DNA of 64,000 bases from a bacterium (GTDB lineage: Bacteria > Patescibacteriota > Gracilibacteria > UBA1369 > PNNO01): positions 1 through 64,000 of the forward strand of contig PNNO01000002.1 in the NCBI GenBank assembly GCA_013824265.1, read 5' to 3'. Each line of letters opens with the position of its first letter. Position 1 is the stretch's first letter. Under the pieces are notes generated by a model, which was not told the origin of the DNA, ran no database searches, and saw only the letters and a program-made list of their open reading frames with translations. Position numbers and translations under genes: made by a program. This document shows, piece by piece, positions 8,931-17,864 of the stretch.

Positions 8931-10199
8931 ATGATTAAACTCAACATTTCAAACAGCACTGTAACCGAGCTTAAAAGTGAGCACGATTATATAGCAAAAT
9001 ATCTTGATAATATCTATCAGAGAGGTCAGGGATTTTATAATGTGGTCGACGATAAAAAAATGGTTGATGATGTTTTAAAATTCGCAAAAAAGATGGAAGG
9101 GAAATTCAAAGACATTGTTGTTCTTGGAATAGGCGGCTCGGCGCTTGGAACAATCTGCCTTCAGCAAAGCCTAAAACACCTATACGAAAACGAATTGGAA
9201 AACAGAAAATGGCCTCGCCTCCACGTACTGGACAATATAGATCCACTTTTCATAAAGCAGCTTGAGGACATTATAAGTCCGGATAAAACCCTTTTTATAA
9301 CCATATCAAAATCGGGAGACACGCCGGAAACTCTGGCACAGTATTTTTATTTCAGATCGGTCGTTGAAAAAAAAGGGCTAAACGTAAAAGATCATTTTGT
9401 TTTCATAACGGACGCGGAGAAAGGTTTTCTTAGAGAAATAAGCCAAAACGAAGATATCCCTTCTTTTGAAATACCTGAAAACATAGGCGGAAGATTTTCC
9501 GTTTTAACTCCGGTAGGACTGCTTCCGGCGGCACTCATCGGAATAGACATAAAAGAACTTTTAAGCGGAGCGGCGCAAATGAGAGAACTGTTTTATAGCG
9601 ACTCCGTAGAGCATAACCTGCCTTTTCAAATTGCTACAATTCAATATTTGCTGAGCTTTGAGGGGAAAATTATGACTGTTTTAATACCTTATTCGCAAAA
9701 ACTTATACGTTTTGCGGACTGGTACAGACAGCTTCTTGCAGAGAGTATAGGAAAAGCAAAAGACGACCATGGAAACACCGTTAACATTGGCCTAACGCCA
9801 ATAAACGCCCTTGGAGTAACAGACCAGCATTCACAAAATCAGCTTTATAACGAAGGGCCAAATGACAAATTTTTCATTTTTATAAGAGTAAATGATTTTG
9901 GCTGCGACATGAAAATTCCAGTAACTCATCCTGAAAACAAATCAGTGAACTATCTTAAAGGCGTTTCATTTGAAAAATTGATGCACACGGAGCAGGAGGG
10001 AACTTTGCAGGCACTAACACAAAATGAAAGGCCTAATATTACGCTTGAGATTGACCGTGTTGATGAAAAAACAATCGGAGGCATGTTTATGCTGTTTGAA
10101 TGCGCAACGGCCTTCCTGGGCGAATTCTTCAACATTAACGCTTTTGATCAGCCGGGCGTTGAGCTTTCAAAAAAGATCACCAAGAAACTTTTAACTTAA
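8931..10199 (+). CDS. pgi: Glucose-6-phosphate isomerase
   Basis: Interconverts glucose-6-phosphate and fructose-6-phosphate. The 422-residue protein has the two SIS-type sugar-phosphate signatures, VLGIGGSALGT (about residues 64-74) and ISKSGDTPETLAQ (about 125-137), a central ENIGGRFSVLTPVG block, and a DQHSQNQLYNEGP segment with the conserved histidine. Its ATG begins at the base after the transaldolase stop codon, so the two are probably translationally coupled. Confidence 0.96.
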   Translation: MIKLNISNSTVTELKSEHDYIAKYLDNIYQRGQGFYNVVDDKKMVDDVLKFAKKMEGKFKDIVVLGIGGSALGTICLQQSLKHLYENELENRKWPRLHVLDNIDPLFIKQLEDIISPDKTLFITISKSGDTPETLAQYFYFRSVVEKKGLNVKDHFVFITDAEKGFLREISQNEDIPSFEIPENIGGRFSVLTPVGLLPAALIGIDIKELLSGAAQMRELFYSDSVEHNLPFQIATIQYLLSFEGKIMTVLIPYSQKLIRFADWYRQLLAESIGKAKDDHGNTVNIGLTPINALGVTDQHSQNQLYNEGPNDKFFIFIRVNDFGCDMKIPVTHPENKSVNYLKGVSFEKLMHTEQEGTLQALTQNERPNITLEIDRVDEKTIGGMFMLFECATAFLGEFFNINAFDQPGVELSKKITKKLLT

Positions 10200-10205
10200 A
10201 AAATT

Positions 10206-10589
10206 ATGGTTGAGAGAAATCAAACCTATAAGTGTAATGTTTGCGGGAACATGGTTAGCGTGCTTCATGCCGGAGGCGGACAACTTGTTTGCTGTGGACG
10301 GCCAATGGAACTTTTGGAACCAAAGTCACAGGATCAGGGACTTGAAAAACACGTACCGATTATAGAAAAAACCGGAAACGGCGTTGTTGTAAAAGTCGGA
10401 AGCGTCCCACATCCAATGGAAGAAGCTCATTTTATTCAATGGATAGAACTTTACACAAAGGATGATAAAGTTTATCGCGCTTTCCTAAAACCCGGGCAAA
10501 CACCCGAAGCATTATTCAACGTGGATTACGAAAATGTTCTTATGGCAAAGGAATATTGCAATTTACACGGGCTTTGGAAATCAAATTAA
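10206..10589 (+). CDS. dfx: Desulfoferrodoxin (superoxide reductase, two-iron type)
   Basis: Reduces superoxide to hydrogen peroxide without making oxygen, a protective enzyme of anaerobes. The N-terminal desulforedoxin-like domain has its four iron-binding cysteines (CNVC near residue 10 and CC near residue 28). The SOR domain has the catalytic-site ligands in EKHVP (about residue 48), [16 protein letters not shown] and the C-terminal [10 protein letters not shown]. All expected ligands are present. It sits between pgi and dcd, 6 and 13 bases away. Confidence 0.95.
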   Translation: MVERNQTYKCNVCGNMVSVLHAGGGQLVCCGRPMELLEPKSQDQGLEKHVPIIEKTGNGVVVKVGSVPHPMEEAHFIQWIELYTKDDKVYRAFLKPGQTPEALFNVDYENVLMAKEYCNLHGLWKSN

Positions 10590-10602
10590 ATCTCAAAATA
10601 TC

Positions 10603-11133
10603 ATGATATTATCAGACAAAACTCTGCGTGCAATGCTCGCGGAAGGATCACTTACCGTTGACCCGATTTCCGATGAGTCAATACAACCGGCCTCAATAGA
10701 CTGCAGGCTTGGGGATCATTATCTTCTAATTGAAGATATGAATATGGACATTGTTACGCTGGATAGCGAGATTAAATACCGGGAAATAGTAGGTGACAGC
10801 ATAACAATTCCGCCACACACATTTTTACTTGCAACAACAAAGGAGTATATAAAACTGCCAAATAACCTTACGGCCTTTGTTGAAGGAAGAAGTTCAATAG
10901 GTAGAATAGGACTTTTTATTCAAAATGCCGGATGGGTTGATCCCGGATTTGAAGGAAAGATTACGCTTGAATTATACAACGCAAACTCACTTCCGATAAA
11001 ATTGCAAAAAGACAGACGCATATGCCAGCTTGTATTCTGCAAAATGGATCAGACTGCGGACAAGCCGTATAGTGGCAAATACCAAGGTCAACAAAAATCA
11101 GTCGGAAGCCGTGTTTTTATGGACAAGACTTAG
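10603..11133 (+). CDS. dcd: dCTP deaminase
   Basis: Converts dCTP to dUTP (or to dUMP in bifunctional forms), feeding dTMP synthesis. The trimeric dUTPase-fold signatures are visible: QPASIDCRLG near the N-terminus, EGRSSIGRIGL, and AGWVDPGFEGKITLEL with the catalytic glutamate. The ATG at 10603 gives the usual length of 176 residues; the frame can be extended upstream inside dfx, but the extension is unconserved. Whether it is mono- or bifunctional cannot be decided by eye. It is the last gene of the operon. Confidence 0.94.
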   Translation: MILSDKTLRAMLAEGSLTVDPISDESIQPASIDCRLGDHYLLIEDMNMDIVTLDSEIKYREIVGDSITIPPHTFLLATTKEYIKLPNNLTAFVEGRSSIGRIGLFIQNAGWVDPGFEGKITLELYNANSLPIKLQKDRRICQLVFCKMDQTADKPYSGKYQGQQKSVGSRVFMDKT

Positions 11134-11134
11134 A

Positions 11135-11998
11135 TTATTTTTTCTGAGCGCAAATAATATCCTGATACGAATAAGGATTTTTTCTGCCGGACCATCCGCC
11201 ATGATAAATTTCCAATTCTTCCGATATGCCGGACTTTTTTAGTTGATCAATAATCCACTTTTCCTTATATCCGATTTCAGCCTCTGGAACATCTTTGTGT
11301 GAATACATACAGTTTCCGGCTTCATCGTAAGTATAACCGAAATCGCAGTAAGAAATTTTTTTCTTAATATTTTGAATTGCCTCTTTATCAAGCGAAAAGA
11401 ATGTAAGAAAAATTTTGCCGCCCGGCTTTAAAACTCTTTTAATTTCGCTCAAATATTGTTCGATCTGATCGGGAAGCATGTGCGTAAAAACCGAGGTGGC
11501 AAACACAAAATCAAACATTTCATTTTTATACGGGAAAACAAATTTATTTGCCTTAATTTTTCCCTTTTTATTGTAATATTTATTGTAAATATCCACATAT
11601 TCAAAATTAAAATGCGGATATTTTATCGACACGTTATTTTTGCACCACTTAACTCCTCTTTTATCTATATCAAAGCCATAATATTCACCCTTGTTCGTAT
11701 CCAAATATCTTGCCAAAGGAATCGCCATTCTCCCTATTCCGCTTCCTATGTCCAAAACCGTATTTGAAGATTTTAACCCGCCTATTTTTTTAAAATGCTT
11801 TAAAAATTCTTCTCCTATTTTCATAAATTCCCCACTACCAACAAAATTCAACCTTTTAGGCGGATACCCTTTGACTCCTTTTCCTGTAACAAAAGACCAA
11901 AAATCCTGCAAAGAATAAAGACAGTATTTCATTGCCTTCTTAACACCCGTTGGAATTATATACTTAAATTTCCTTTTCGCCTTATCCAGGAATGCCAT
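11135..11998 (-). CDS. Class I SAM-dependent methyltransferase
   Basis: A 287-residue protein with a clear methyltransferase core: motif I VLDIGSGIGRMAIPLARYL (about residues 82-100), an acidic residue ending the second strand (YYGFDIDKRG), the motif IV-like FDFVFATSVFTHM and the post-motif RVLKPGGKIFLTF. The family covers many small-molecule and lipid methyltransferases, and the substrate is unknown. It is convergent with dcd, one base apart, and its start lies just after tRNA-Pro. A basic N-terminus without a membrane helix suggests a cytoplasmic enzyme. Confidence 0.85.
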   Translation of the reverse strand: MAFLDKAKRKFKYIIPTGVKKAMKYCLYSLQDFWSFVTGKGVKGYPPKRLNFVGSGEFMKIGEEFLKHFKKIGGLKSSNTVLDIGSGIGRMAIPLARYLDTNKGEYYGFDIDKRGVKWCKNNVSIKYPHFNFEYVDIYNKYYNKKGKIKANKFVFPYKNEMFDFVFATSVFTHMLPDQIEQYLSEIKRVLKPGGKIFLTFFSLDKEAIQNIKKKISYCDFGYTYDEAGNCMYSHKDVPEAEIGYKEKWIIDQLKKSGISEELEIYHGGWSGRKNPYSYQDIICAQKK

Positions 11999-12013
11999 AT
12001 TTAAAACTTAAAA

Positions 12014-12091
12014 TGGTCGGGGCAACAGGATTCGAACCTGTGACCTCTCGGTCCCAAACCGAGCGCGCTGGCCAGACTACGCTATGCCCCG
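12014..12091 (-). tRNA. tRNA-Pro (TGG)
   Basis: Acceptor CGGGGCA pairs with TGCCCCG, the anticodon stem CTCGG/CCGAG encloses loop TTTGGGA giving TGG, the T arm is ACAGG-TTCGAAT-CCTGT and CCA is encoded at 12014-12016. Confidence 0.95.
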
Positions 12092-12159
12092 ACGAGTAGC
12101 CTAAACACTATATGAAATTTAACTTTTTAAGTCAAAGAGATTTTTGCTAATGTAAAGCT

Positions 12160-12696
12160 ATGGAAAAAGAATATTCTCAAATCATAGGAACTCCGATTGT
12201 CGTAGAAGACCTTGGGAGGATCGGAAGGGTAACGGACATTACAGTAGATACTCAAACCGGAAAGGTTGCCTGCTACTTTGTTAATACGGGCAAAATGAAG
12301 ATTATAACTCCAAACGATATAATCTTTTTTGGGCCTGCAATTGTTATTGGAGATAGCGAAGATATTGTAGACGCGGAAGATATAATAAGAGTCAGCAATG
12401 TTTTGGAAAGAGATATTGGCATTTTAAAATCCAGAGTTGAAACACAAAAAGGCGAAGTCCTTGGAAATGTACACAATTTTATTATCGACGTTGATTTTGC
12501 AGTATTAACAAAAATAATAGTTTATAAATCGTTTTTTGGCTTATTCAAAACCAAAGACCTTTTAATCCCGGCTAAAGACATAATTAAAATCGAAAAAGGC
12601 GTTATTGTCGTAAAAAACAAATACGCAAAAAAACCGCTTATGGTGAAGGATATAAAAAAATACCCAAGCCTTTATCCGGCAGATTTACCTTCTTAA
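12160..12696 (+). CDS. PRC-barrel domain protein (two repeats)
   Basis: A 178-residue protein with two similar beta-rich halves: IIGTPIVVEDLGRIGRVTDI (about residues 8-27) and the matching GEVLGNVHNFIIDVD near residue 98, each followed by a short hydrophobic strand and an acidic-basic turn. This is the PRC-barrel pattern seen in RimM and photosynthetic reaction-centre H subunits. It has no RimM N-terminal domain, so it is not RimM. The function is unknown. It is alone, with a terminator just downstream. Confidence 0.75.
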   Translation: MEKEYSQIIGTPIVVEDLGRIGRVTDITVDTQTGKVACYFVNTGKMKIITPNDIIFFGPAIVIGDSEDIVDAEDIIRVSNVLERDIGILKSRVETQKGEVLGNVHNFIIDVDFAVLTKIIVYKSFFGLFKTKDLLIPAKDIIKIEKGVIVVKNKYAKKPLMVKDIKKYPSLYPADLPS

Positions 12697-12703
12697 ATAT
12701 AAC

Positions 12704-12736
12704 AAAAGCCCTGGACCAAATTCGGCCCAAGGCTTT
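12704..12736. terminator. Bidirectional intrinsic terminator
   Basis: A hairpin with outer arms AAAGCC and GGCTTT and inner TGG/CCA pairs, bounded by A- and T-rich flanks, lies between the convergent PRC-barrel and pilin-like genes and can serve both. Confidence 0.6.
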
Positions 12737-12763
12737 CTGTTTGTTGAATAAGTTTTTCCTTAT

Positions 12764-13174
12764 TTAAGCAACTTCCGTTCCTTGTCCTGCACCACGGATC
12801 ACAGTATTTACAAGTGCAAATGAGATTAGCACGATGATAATACCAACGATCGCGTACATAATGATCTTCTTTGCCTGGTCCACTTTCTCCTGGTTTCCAG
12901 CAGAACTTACGTAAGTGATACCTCCAAAGATAATCATAATTACCGCAAGAAGTCCTAGGAATAGCAGAATGAAATCTACAATTCGTAAGATAAGGGCACG
13001 AATCGATCCTTCACCACCTGTTGCAGCAGCTACGTTCGAAGGGACATCTCCAGGATTGATAAGCTGTGCTCCGGCTGTTCCCCCAAGCGCTGCAAATACC
13101 ACAAGTAGCAGTGAACTCAAACCAAGCACGATGAATGCCTGCTTGAGACCTTTTTTCAAAGTGGTTTTTGTCAT
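12764..13174 (-). CDS. VirB2/TrbC-like pilin family protein
   Basis: A 136-residue protein with a signal-peptide-like N-terminus (basic start, hydrophobic core, AGA-type end near residue 36), then two long hydrophobic helices (about residues 62-86 and 103-127) separated by a short polar loop (YVSSAGNQEKVDQAKK). This is the layout of VirB2/TrbC pilins of type IV secretion systems and of small membrane proteins common in Patescibacteria. No other type IV secretion gene occurs in the window. A near-consensus promoter and a terminator mark it as a separate, probably highly expressed unit. A paralogue lies at 45.4 kb. Confidence 0.7.
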   Translation of the reverse strand: MTKTTLKKGLKQAFIVLGLSSLLLVVFAALGGTAGAQLINPGDVPSNVAAATGGEGSIRALILRIVDFILLFLGLLAVIMIIFGGITYVSSAGNQEKVDQAKKIIMYAIVGIIIVLISFALVNTVIRGAGQGTEVA

Positions 13175-13204
13175 TTTTTTTGGGTTAATTTAAGTTTTCA
13201 TCTA

Positions 13205-13233
13205 ATTCTAGCAAATATTTGACATAAAATCAA
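13205..13233 (-). promoter_or_regulatory. Promoter of the pilin-like gene
   Basis: On the minus strand TTGATT and TAGAAT are separated by exactly 17 bases, about 30 bases before the ATG. It lies in the gap after murB, so the pilin-like gene need not depend on murB transcription. Confidence 0.75.
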
Positions 13234-13254
13234 TACCCTTGTAAAAGAATACAA

Positions 13255-14169
13255 CTATATGTCAACCTTGTTACCGCGCTCATCTATCACGATATTCTCC
13301 GGCTCAAGCTCTATTTTAAACTGATTATATACTTCTTTCTTTATTTTTCTGGCAAGATCTACGACATTTTTTTGAGTACCATTCCCTGTATTCATAAGCC
13401 AGTTCCCATGAAGCAAAGAAACTTCGATACCACCTTCTCTTGTGCCCTTAAGTCCGGCTTTATCAATTAAAAAGCCTGCCGATTCATTGGCCCTAGGGTT
13501 TTTAAAGAAAGATCCGGCAACATTTCCCTTGGGTTGTTTTGCGGCTCTAAATTTAACTACCTCCAAAGCGGCATCATTTTGGTCCAGAGGAGGCAAAAGC
13601 AAAGTAACGGATAAAACTATTTCATGTGTTTTTTTCAAAATACTTGATCTATATGAGAACTGAAAGTACTCGGGTCCTTCCTCTTTTACTCCGCTGTCCT
13701 TATCAAAAAGCTTAACACTCTCGACAAAATCCCCAATTTCAACGCCATGCGCGCCCGCATTTCCATAAACAGCCCCACCAATTGTTCCGGGAAGACCAAC
13801 CATATTGATTATTCCTCCAAGTTCCTTTTCGCGTGCCTTGGCTATTACAACACCAAGAATAGCGCCGGACTCTGCAACAACCCTGCTTCCGTGTATTTCA
13901 ATCCCATTTGCCTTGTTGTGTATTACAAGCCCCTCAAAACCAACATCGGAAAAGACTATATTGCATCCGCCACCCAAAATATAATAAGGAATCTCCAGCT
14001 CCAGAGCCTTTTCGACAAATTCCGGTATATCATAAGAATCCCTTGCCTCCAGATACAAATCGGCAGGTCCGCCTATTTTATAGGCCGTGAATTGTGACAA
14101 CTCAACATTTTCCCGAACCTGAGGGAACTTCTCTTTAAATAAATTATATTTTTTGATGTTTTCTTCCAT
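13255..14169 (-). CDS. murB: UDP-N-acetylenolpyruvoylglucosamine reductase
   Basis: Reduces UDP-GlcNAc-enolpyruvate to UDP-MurNAc with NADPH and FAD, the second committed step of peptidoglycan precursor synthesis in the cytoplasm. The FAD-binding signatures YKIGGPADLYLEA and LGGGCNIVFSD are present near residues 28-75, GLPGTIGGAVYGNAGAHG in the middle, and the catalytic serine in GSFFKNP near residue 220. The length, 304 residues, fits the type II (short) MurB. murD is 3 kb away, so the mur genes are dispersed. Confidence 0.95.
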   Translation of the reverse strand: MEENIKKYNLFKEKFPQVRENVELSQFTAYKIGGPADLYLEARDSYDIPEFVEKALELEIPYYILGGGCNIVFSDVGFEGLVIHNKANGIEIHGSRVVAESGAILGVVIAKAREKELGGIINMVGLPGTIGGAVYGNAGAHGVEIGDFVESVKLFDKDSGVKEEGPEYFQFSYRSSILKKTHEIVLSVTLLLPPLDQNDAALEVVKFRAAKQPKGNVAGSFFKNPRANESAGFLIDKAGLKGTREGGIEVSLLHGNWLMNTGNGTQKNVVDLARKIKKEVYNQFKIELEPENIVIDERGNKVDI

Positions 14170-14276
14170 ACAAAAACAGTTTACCCGAAATAAGCTTACA
14201 GTTGAATAAAAAATTGACAGGTAATTTTTTTTACAATATCATCATCAGTGCGTTTTGAAATTTTGCTTTTTAATAG

Positions 14277-14353
14277 GCCACCTTAGCTCAGTTGGTTAGA
14301 GCGGCTGTCTTGTAAACAGCAGGTCGTCGGTTCGAATCCGACAGGTGGCTCCA
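14277..14353 (+). tRNA. tRNA-Thr (TGT)
   Basis: Acceptor GCCACCT pairs with AGGTGGC, the anticodon stem GCTGT/ACAGC encloses loop CTTGTAA giving TGT, the T arm is GTCGG-TTCGAAT-CCGAC and CCA is encoded at 14351-14353. Confidence 0.96.
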
Positions 14354-14362
14354 CTTTAAAAC

Positions 14363-14449
14363 GGGCAGGTGGCGGAGCGGTCAATCGCATCAGACTGTAA
14401 ATCTGACGACCTTGTGTCTACGGGAGTTCAAATCTCTCCCTGCCCACCA
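14363..14449 (+). tRNA. tRNA-Tyr (GTA)
   Basis: A class II tRNA of 87 bases with a long variable arm. Acceptor GGGCAGG pairs with CCTGCCC, the anticodon stem TCAGA/TCTGA encloses CTGTAAA giving GTA, and CCA is encoded at 14447-14449. It follows tRNA-Thr by 9 bases and is probably co-transcribed with it. Confidence 0.95.
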
Positions 14450-14458
14450 CGATTTTAA

Positions 14459-16357
14459 TTAAACTTCAACGACGATCGGCACAATAAGTGGCCTTCTTTG
14501 AAGCTTTCTGTGCGTATATTTATCTATAACCGAGGTAATATAATCCTGGATATTTTGAACACCGGGCTTTGGATGTTTTTTCATCAAAACTGCATATTTT
14601 TCCTTTATTTGAGCCCTAATTTCTTTTAGGATTTCGTCAGATTCCGTTATGTAAATAAATCCGCGAGTTTCGATTCTCGGTGTATCAATTATCTGTCTGG
14701 TTTTTTTATGGATTTTAAGTGTTACTATAATAACACCATTTTCAGCCAATTCTTGTCTTTCAAGAAGCACTTTTGATCCTATATTTCCCATTCCCAATCC
14801 ATCAACAAGAATATAGTTTGTTTCAACTTTATCTTTTGAAAGAACAACTCTTCCGCCGCTCAATTCAAGGATATTTCCGTTCTCCATCATTATTGAATCA
14901 GCCTCTTTAATACCCGTTTCCTGAGCTATTTCCTTGTGGGCAAATCTCATATAATACTGCCCGTGAACAGGCACAAAATATTTTGGCTTAACCATATCAA
15001 GCATCATTCTAAGATCCTCTTTTGAACCGTGACCCGATGTATGAACGTCCATAATTTTGTTATGGATAATACGCGCACCAAGCTTTGTAAGGTTATCAAT
15101 AACCGTGTAAATAGCCCTTTCATTCCCAACTATCGGAGTGGCTGAAATTACGACTGTATCTCCTTTTCTGATTCTTACATTTTTATGATCTCCAAGAGAA
15201 ATTCGGGTTAAAGCCGACATTCCCTCACCTTGACTGCCGGTTGTAAGAACAAGCGATTTTTTTCCGGGCGATTTTTCAGCCTTCCTTATATCGTGGATAA
15301 GCCCTTTTGGAACTTTTATATAACCAAGACGTTCGGCTATATCGATATTATCAACAAGACTTCTTCCGCTTATATATACCTGTCTTTCCCAGCGATGAGC
15401 CGAGTCGAGTATTTGCTGAAGACGCCCTATAAGACTTGCAAATGAGGCGATAATAATGCGCCCCGGAGTGTCACGTATAAGCACATCCAGAGTTTCTCCG
15501 ATTGCTTTTTCAGAAATCGTATGACCCTCTTTGGTAGCGTTTGTACTGTCCGAAAAAAGCACACTAACTTTCTTTTCTCTTCCAAGTGCGGCCAATTTTT
15601 CGTAGTCAGCCTGAATTTGATCCGCAGGCGTATAGTCAAATTTAAAATCTCCCGTGTGAACAATTTTTCCTTCCGGAGTATCAATTATAACTCCAACACC
15701 ATCCGGGATACTGTGATTTACTCTAAAAAAGTTACACGTGAACGGCCCAAGTCTTAAAGTTTCATCGGGATTAATTACGTTCATTACCGTATCTTTTTTG
15801 ATTCCGAATTCCTCTACTCGCTTTTGAATAAGCCCCATCGTAAGCTTTGTTCCGTACAATTTCGGGAAATTCAAGCGCGGGAGTATATATGGAATTCCTC
15901 CGATATGATCAAGATGGCCATGTGTTAAAATAACACCTCTTATATCTTGTTTTCGCTCTTCAAGCCAACTGATATCAGGGATTACATAATCAATTCCAAG
16001 CATGTCTTCCTCGGGAAATTGGAAGCCCATATCTATTATGATAATGTCTCTTCCGTATTCGATAACCATCATATTTTTTCCAACTTCATCAAGCCCTCCA
16101 AGCGGAATAATCCTTACTTTTGTAGGTTTGTTACCGGAAAATTTCTGATTACCTTGTTTATTCCGTTGATTTGGAAAATGTCTTTTGCGATTCTGCCTGC
16201 GATTTCTGTGCGATTTCTTATTCCCGCTTGCAGGTGCAGGCCTTGAGCCTGCAGGCGCAGGAGAAACAGCCGCTGCGGAAGGAGCGACCTCGATTTTTTT
16301 AGGTTCCGCGGAACCCTGAATCTTTTCTTCGATCCAGCGGTCTAGTTTGTCTTTCAT
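14459..16357 (-). CDS. rnj: Ribonuclease J
   Basis: A metallo-beta-lactamase-fold RNase with endonuclease and 5'-3' exonuclease activity, central to mRNA decay and rRNA maturation in bacteria lacking RNase E. The zinc-binding HGHLDHIGG motif lies around residue 145-153, followed by the beta-CASP signature SDSTNATKEGHT and the later HTSGHGSKEDL motif. At 632 residues it is longer than usual because of a roughly 80-residue N-terminal tail: an Ala/Pro-rich part and then a strongly basic Arg/Lys/Asn/Gln-rich part that could bind RNA. It has its own divergent promoter. Confidence 0.95.
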   Translation of the reverse strand: MKDKLDRWIEEKIQGSAEPKKIEVAPSAAAVSPAPAGSRPAPASGNKKSHRNRRQNRKRHFPNQRNKQGNQKFSGNKPTKVRIIPLGGLDEVGKNMMVIEYGRDIIIIDMGFQFPEEDMLGIDYVIPDISWLEERKQDIRGVILTHGHLDHIGGIPYILPRLNFPKLYGTKLTMGLIQKRVEEFGIKKDTVMNVINPDETLRLGPFTCNFFRVNHSIPDGVGVIIDTPEGKIVHTGDFKFDYTPADQIQADYEKLAALGREKKVSVLFSDSTNATKEGHTISEKAIGETLDVLIRDTPGRIIIASFASLIGRLQQILDSAHRWERQVYISGRSLVDNIDIAERLGYIKVPKGLIHDIRKAEKSPGKKSLVLTTGSQGEGMSALTRISLGDHKNVRIRKGDTVVISATPIVGNERAIYTVIDNLTKLGARIIHNKIMDVHTSGHGSKEDLRMMLDMVKPKYFVPVHGQYYMRFAHKEIAQETGIKEADSIMMENGNILELSGGRVVLSKDKVETNYILVDGLGMGNIGSKVLLERQELAENGVIIVTLKIHKKTRQIIDTPRIETRGFIYITESDEILKEIRAQIKEKYAVLMKKHPKPGVQNIQDYITSVIDKYTHRKLQRRPLIVPIVVEV

Positions 16358-16407
16358 AAATGTTTGTTCAATAAATTCTTTTTTGTCCTAGTCTTTAGTT
16401 CGCATCA

Positions 16408-16437
16408 ATTATATCACACTTTCGGGAATTTAGCCAA
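16408..16437 (-). promoter_or_regulatory. Promoter of the RNase J gene
   Basis: On the minus strand TTGGCT and TATAAT are separated by 18 bases, about 45-50 bases before the ATG at 16357. It is divergent from the murD promoter. Confidence 0.7.
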
Positions 16438-16464
16438 AAAGAGCGGACCGACTGTTGGCTTTTG

Positions 16465-16473
16465 TGGTAGAAT
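16465..16473 (+). promoter_or_regulatory. Extended -10 promoter of murD
   Basis: TGGTAGAAT is an extended -10 element without a good -35. Initiation is expected near 16480, downstream of the first possible ATG (16474), which argues for the second ATG at 16498 as the murD start. Confidence 0.5.
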
Positions 16474-16497
16474 ATGTCCGATTTACAAAACATTATT

Positions 16498-17820
16498 ATG
16501 GAAAATCATCCGACAAAAGAAAACCAAATAGCAATCCTTGGGTATGGAGTTGAAGGAATTGCCCTTAATGAATACTTTAAAAAGAAAGGCTTCAAAAACA
16601 TAACCATTTTTGACGAGAACTCATCGGAGCCATCTTTTGAACATGACATTTGTAATCTGGACAAATATGATTTTGTCTACAGAAGTCCGGGAATTCACAA
16701 AGATCATCCGGAGCTTATTAAAGCCAAAAACGCCGGAGTTAAAGTTAGCAGTTCGACACAACTTTTTTTTGACAACTGTCCATGTCCAATTGTAGGTGTA
16801 ACCGGGACAAAGGGAAAAGGAACCACATCTTCATTAACTTATGAAATTTTAAAAGAAGCCGGAAAAGATGTTTATCTTGGTGGAAATATTGGACAATCGC
16901 CACTGGAGTTTTTGGACAAGCTTACAACAACTTCAATTGTGGTTCTTGAGCTTTCAAGTTTCCAACTTCACGACATAACAAAAAGTCCGCATATCGCAAT
17001 CGTTTTAAACACTACGTCGGATCACCTTGATTACCACAAAGACAACGAAGAATATCTTTCGGCAAAAGAAGGAATCGTTAGATATCAAACAGAAAATGAC
17101 ATTTTAATAGTGAATGAAGACTATCCGTACAAAGAAAGATATATGGCTTTAACAAAAGGGAAAATACTAAAGGTAAGTCGAAAAAAGCAGATTGAAAACG
17201 GCTCATACGTAAAGGATGGTGAAATATTTTTAGTCGAGAACGGAACTACTCATTTAATCTGCAAAGTCGATGAAGTAGGGCTTATAGGGCCGCATAATCA
17301 GGAAAATATAATGCCTGCATCGGTAGCGTGCCACGAACTTAATGTGCCTTTGAGTGTGATAAAAAAAGTTGCAAAGACTTTTATGGGGCTACCTCATCGC
17401 CTCGAACTTATAAAAAAAATCGACGAAGTTTCTTATTACAACGACTCGTTTTCAACAACTCCGGAAACGTGTATGGCGGCAATTCAGTCTTTCTCAAGCC
17501 CAATAATTTTGATTGCCGGAGGATCGGAAAAAAATTCCGACTACACGGAAATGGGACAAGCAATAGCCAATGCGGAAAATATAAAGTTTGTAATTTTAAT
17601 GGGAAAAACAGCGGACAGAATAAAAAAATCTATTGTTAAGCATGGTGATTCGGTACAAATAATCACGACAGATTCGTATCAAAAGGCATTCGATTTGGCT
17701 CATCAAAAAGCCGAAAAAGGAGACACGGTTCTTATGTCGCCGGCATCGGCAAGTTTTGATATGTTTCAAAATTACAAACACCGCGGCGATACTTTTAGAA
17801 AATGGGTTGAATCGTTATGA
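16498..17820 (+). CDS. murD: UDP-N-acetylmuramoylalanine--D-glutamate ligase
   Basis: ATP-dependent Mur ligase that adds D-glutamate to UDP-MurNAc-L-Ala in the cytoplasm. The N-terminal Rossmann domain starts with ILGYGVEGIALNEYF, the ATP loop is GVTGTKGKGTTSSL (about residue 100), the GNIG and ELSSFQLHD motifs follow, and the C-terminal domain has YYNDSFSTTPET. The length is about 440 residues. The ATG at 16498 is preferred over 16474 because of the promoter position; the extra eight residues are not conserved. It may be co-transcribed with ftsE 44 bases downstream. Confidence 0.93.
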   Translation: MENHPTKENQIAILGYGVEGIALNEYFKKKGFKNITIFDENSSEPSFEHDICNLDKYDFVYRSPGIHKDHPELIKAKNAGVKVSSSTQLFFDNCPCPIVGVTGTKGKGTTSSLTYEILKEAGKDVYLGGNIGQSPLEFLDKLTTTSIVVLELSSFQLHDITKSPHIAIVLNTTSDHLDYHKDNEEYLSAKEGIVRYQTENDILIVNEDYPYKERYMALTKGKILKVSRKKQIENGSYVKDGEIFLVENGTTHLICKVDEVGLIGPHNQENIMPASVACHELNVPLSVIKKVAKTFMGLPHRLELIKKIDEVSYYNDSFSTTPETCMAAIQSFSSPIILIAGGSEKNSDYTEMGQAIANAENIKFVILMGKTADRIKKSIVKHGDSVQIITTDSYQKAFDLAHQKAEKGDTVLMSPASASFDMFQNYKHRGDTFRKWVESL

Positions 17821-17864
17821 ATCAAGCCCTATAGTAAAAACGTCACTTTACGAATTCGCAATTT

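Noticed and set aside
12160-12696. PRC-barrel protein as RimM
   Set aside because: It has two PRC-like repeats but no RimM N-terminal domain, and it is not near rpsP or trmD.
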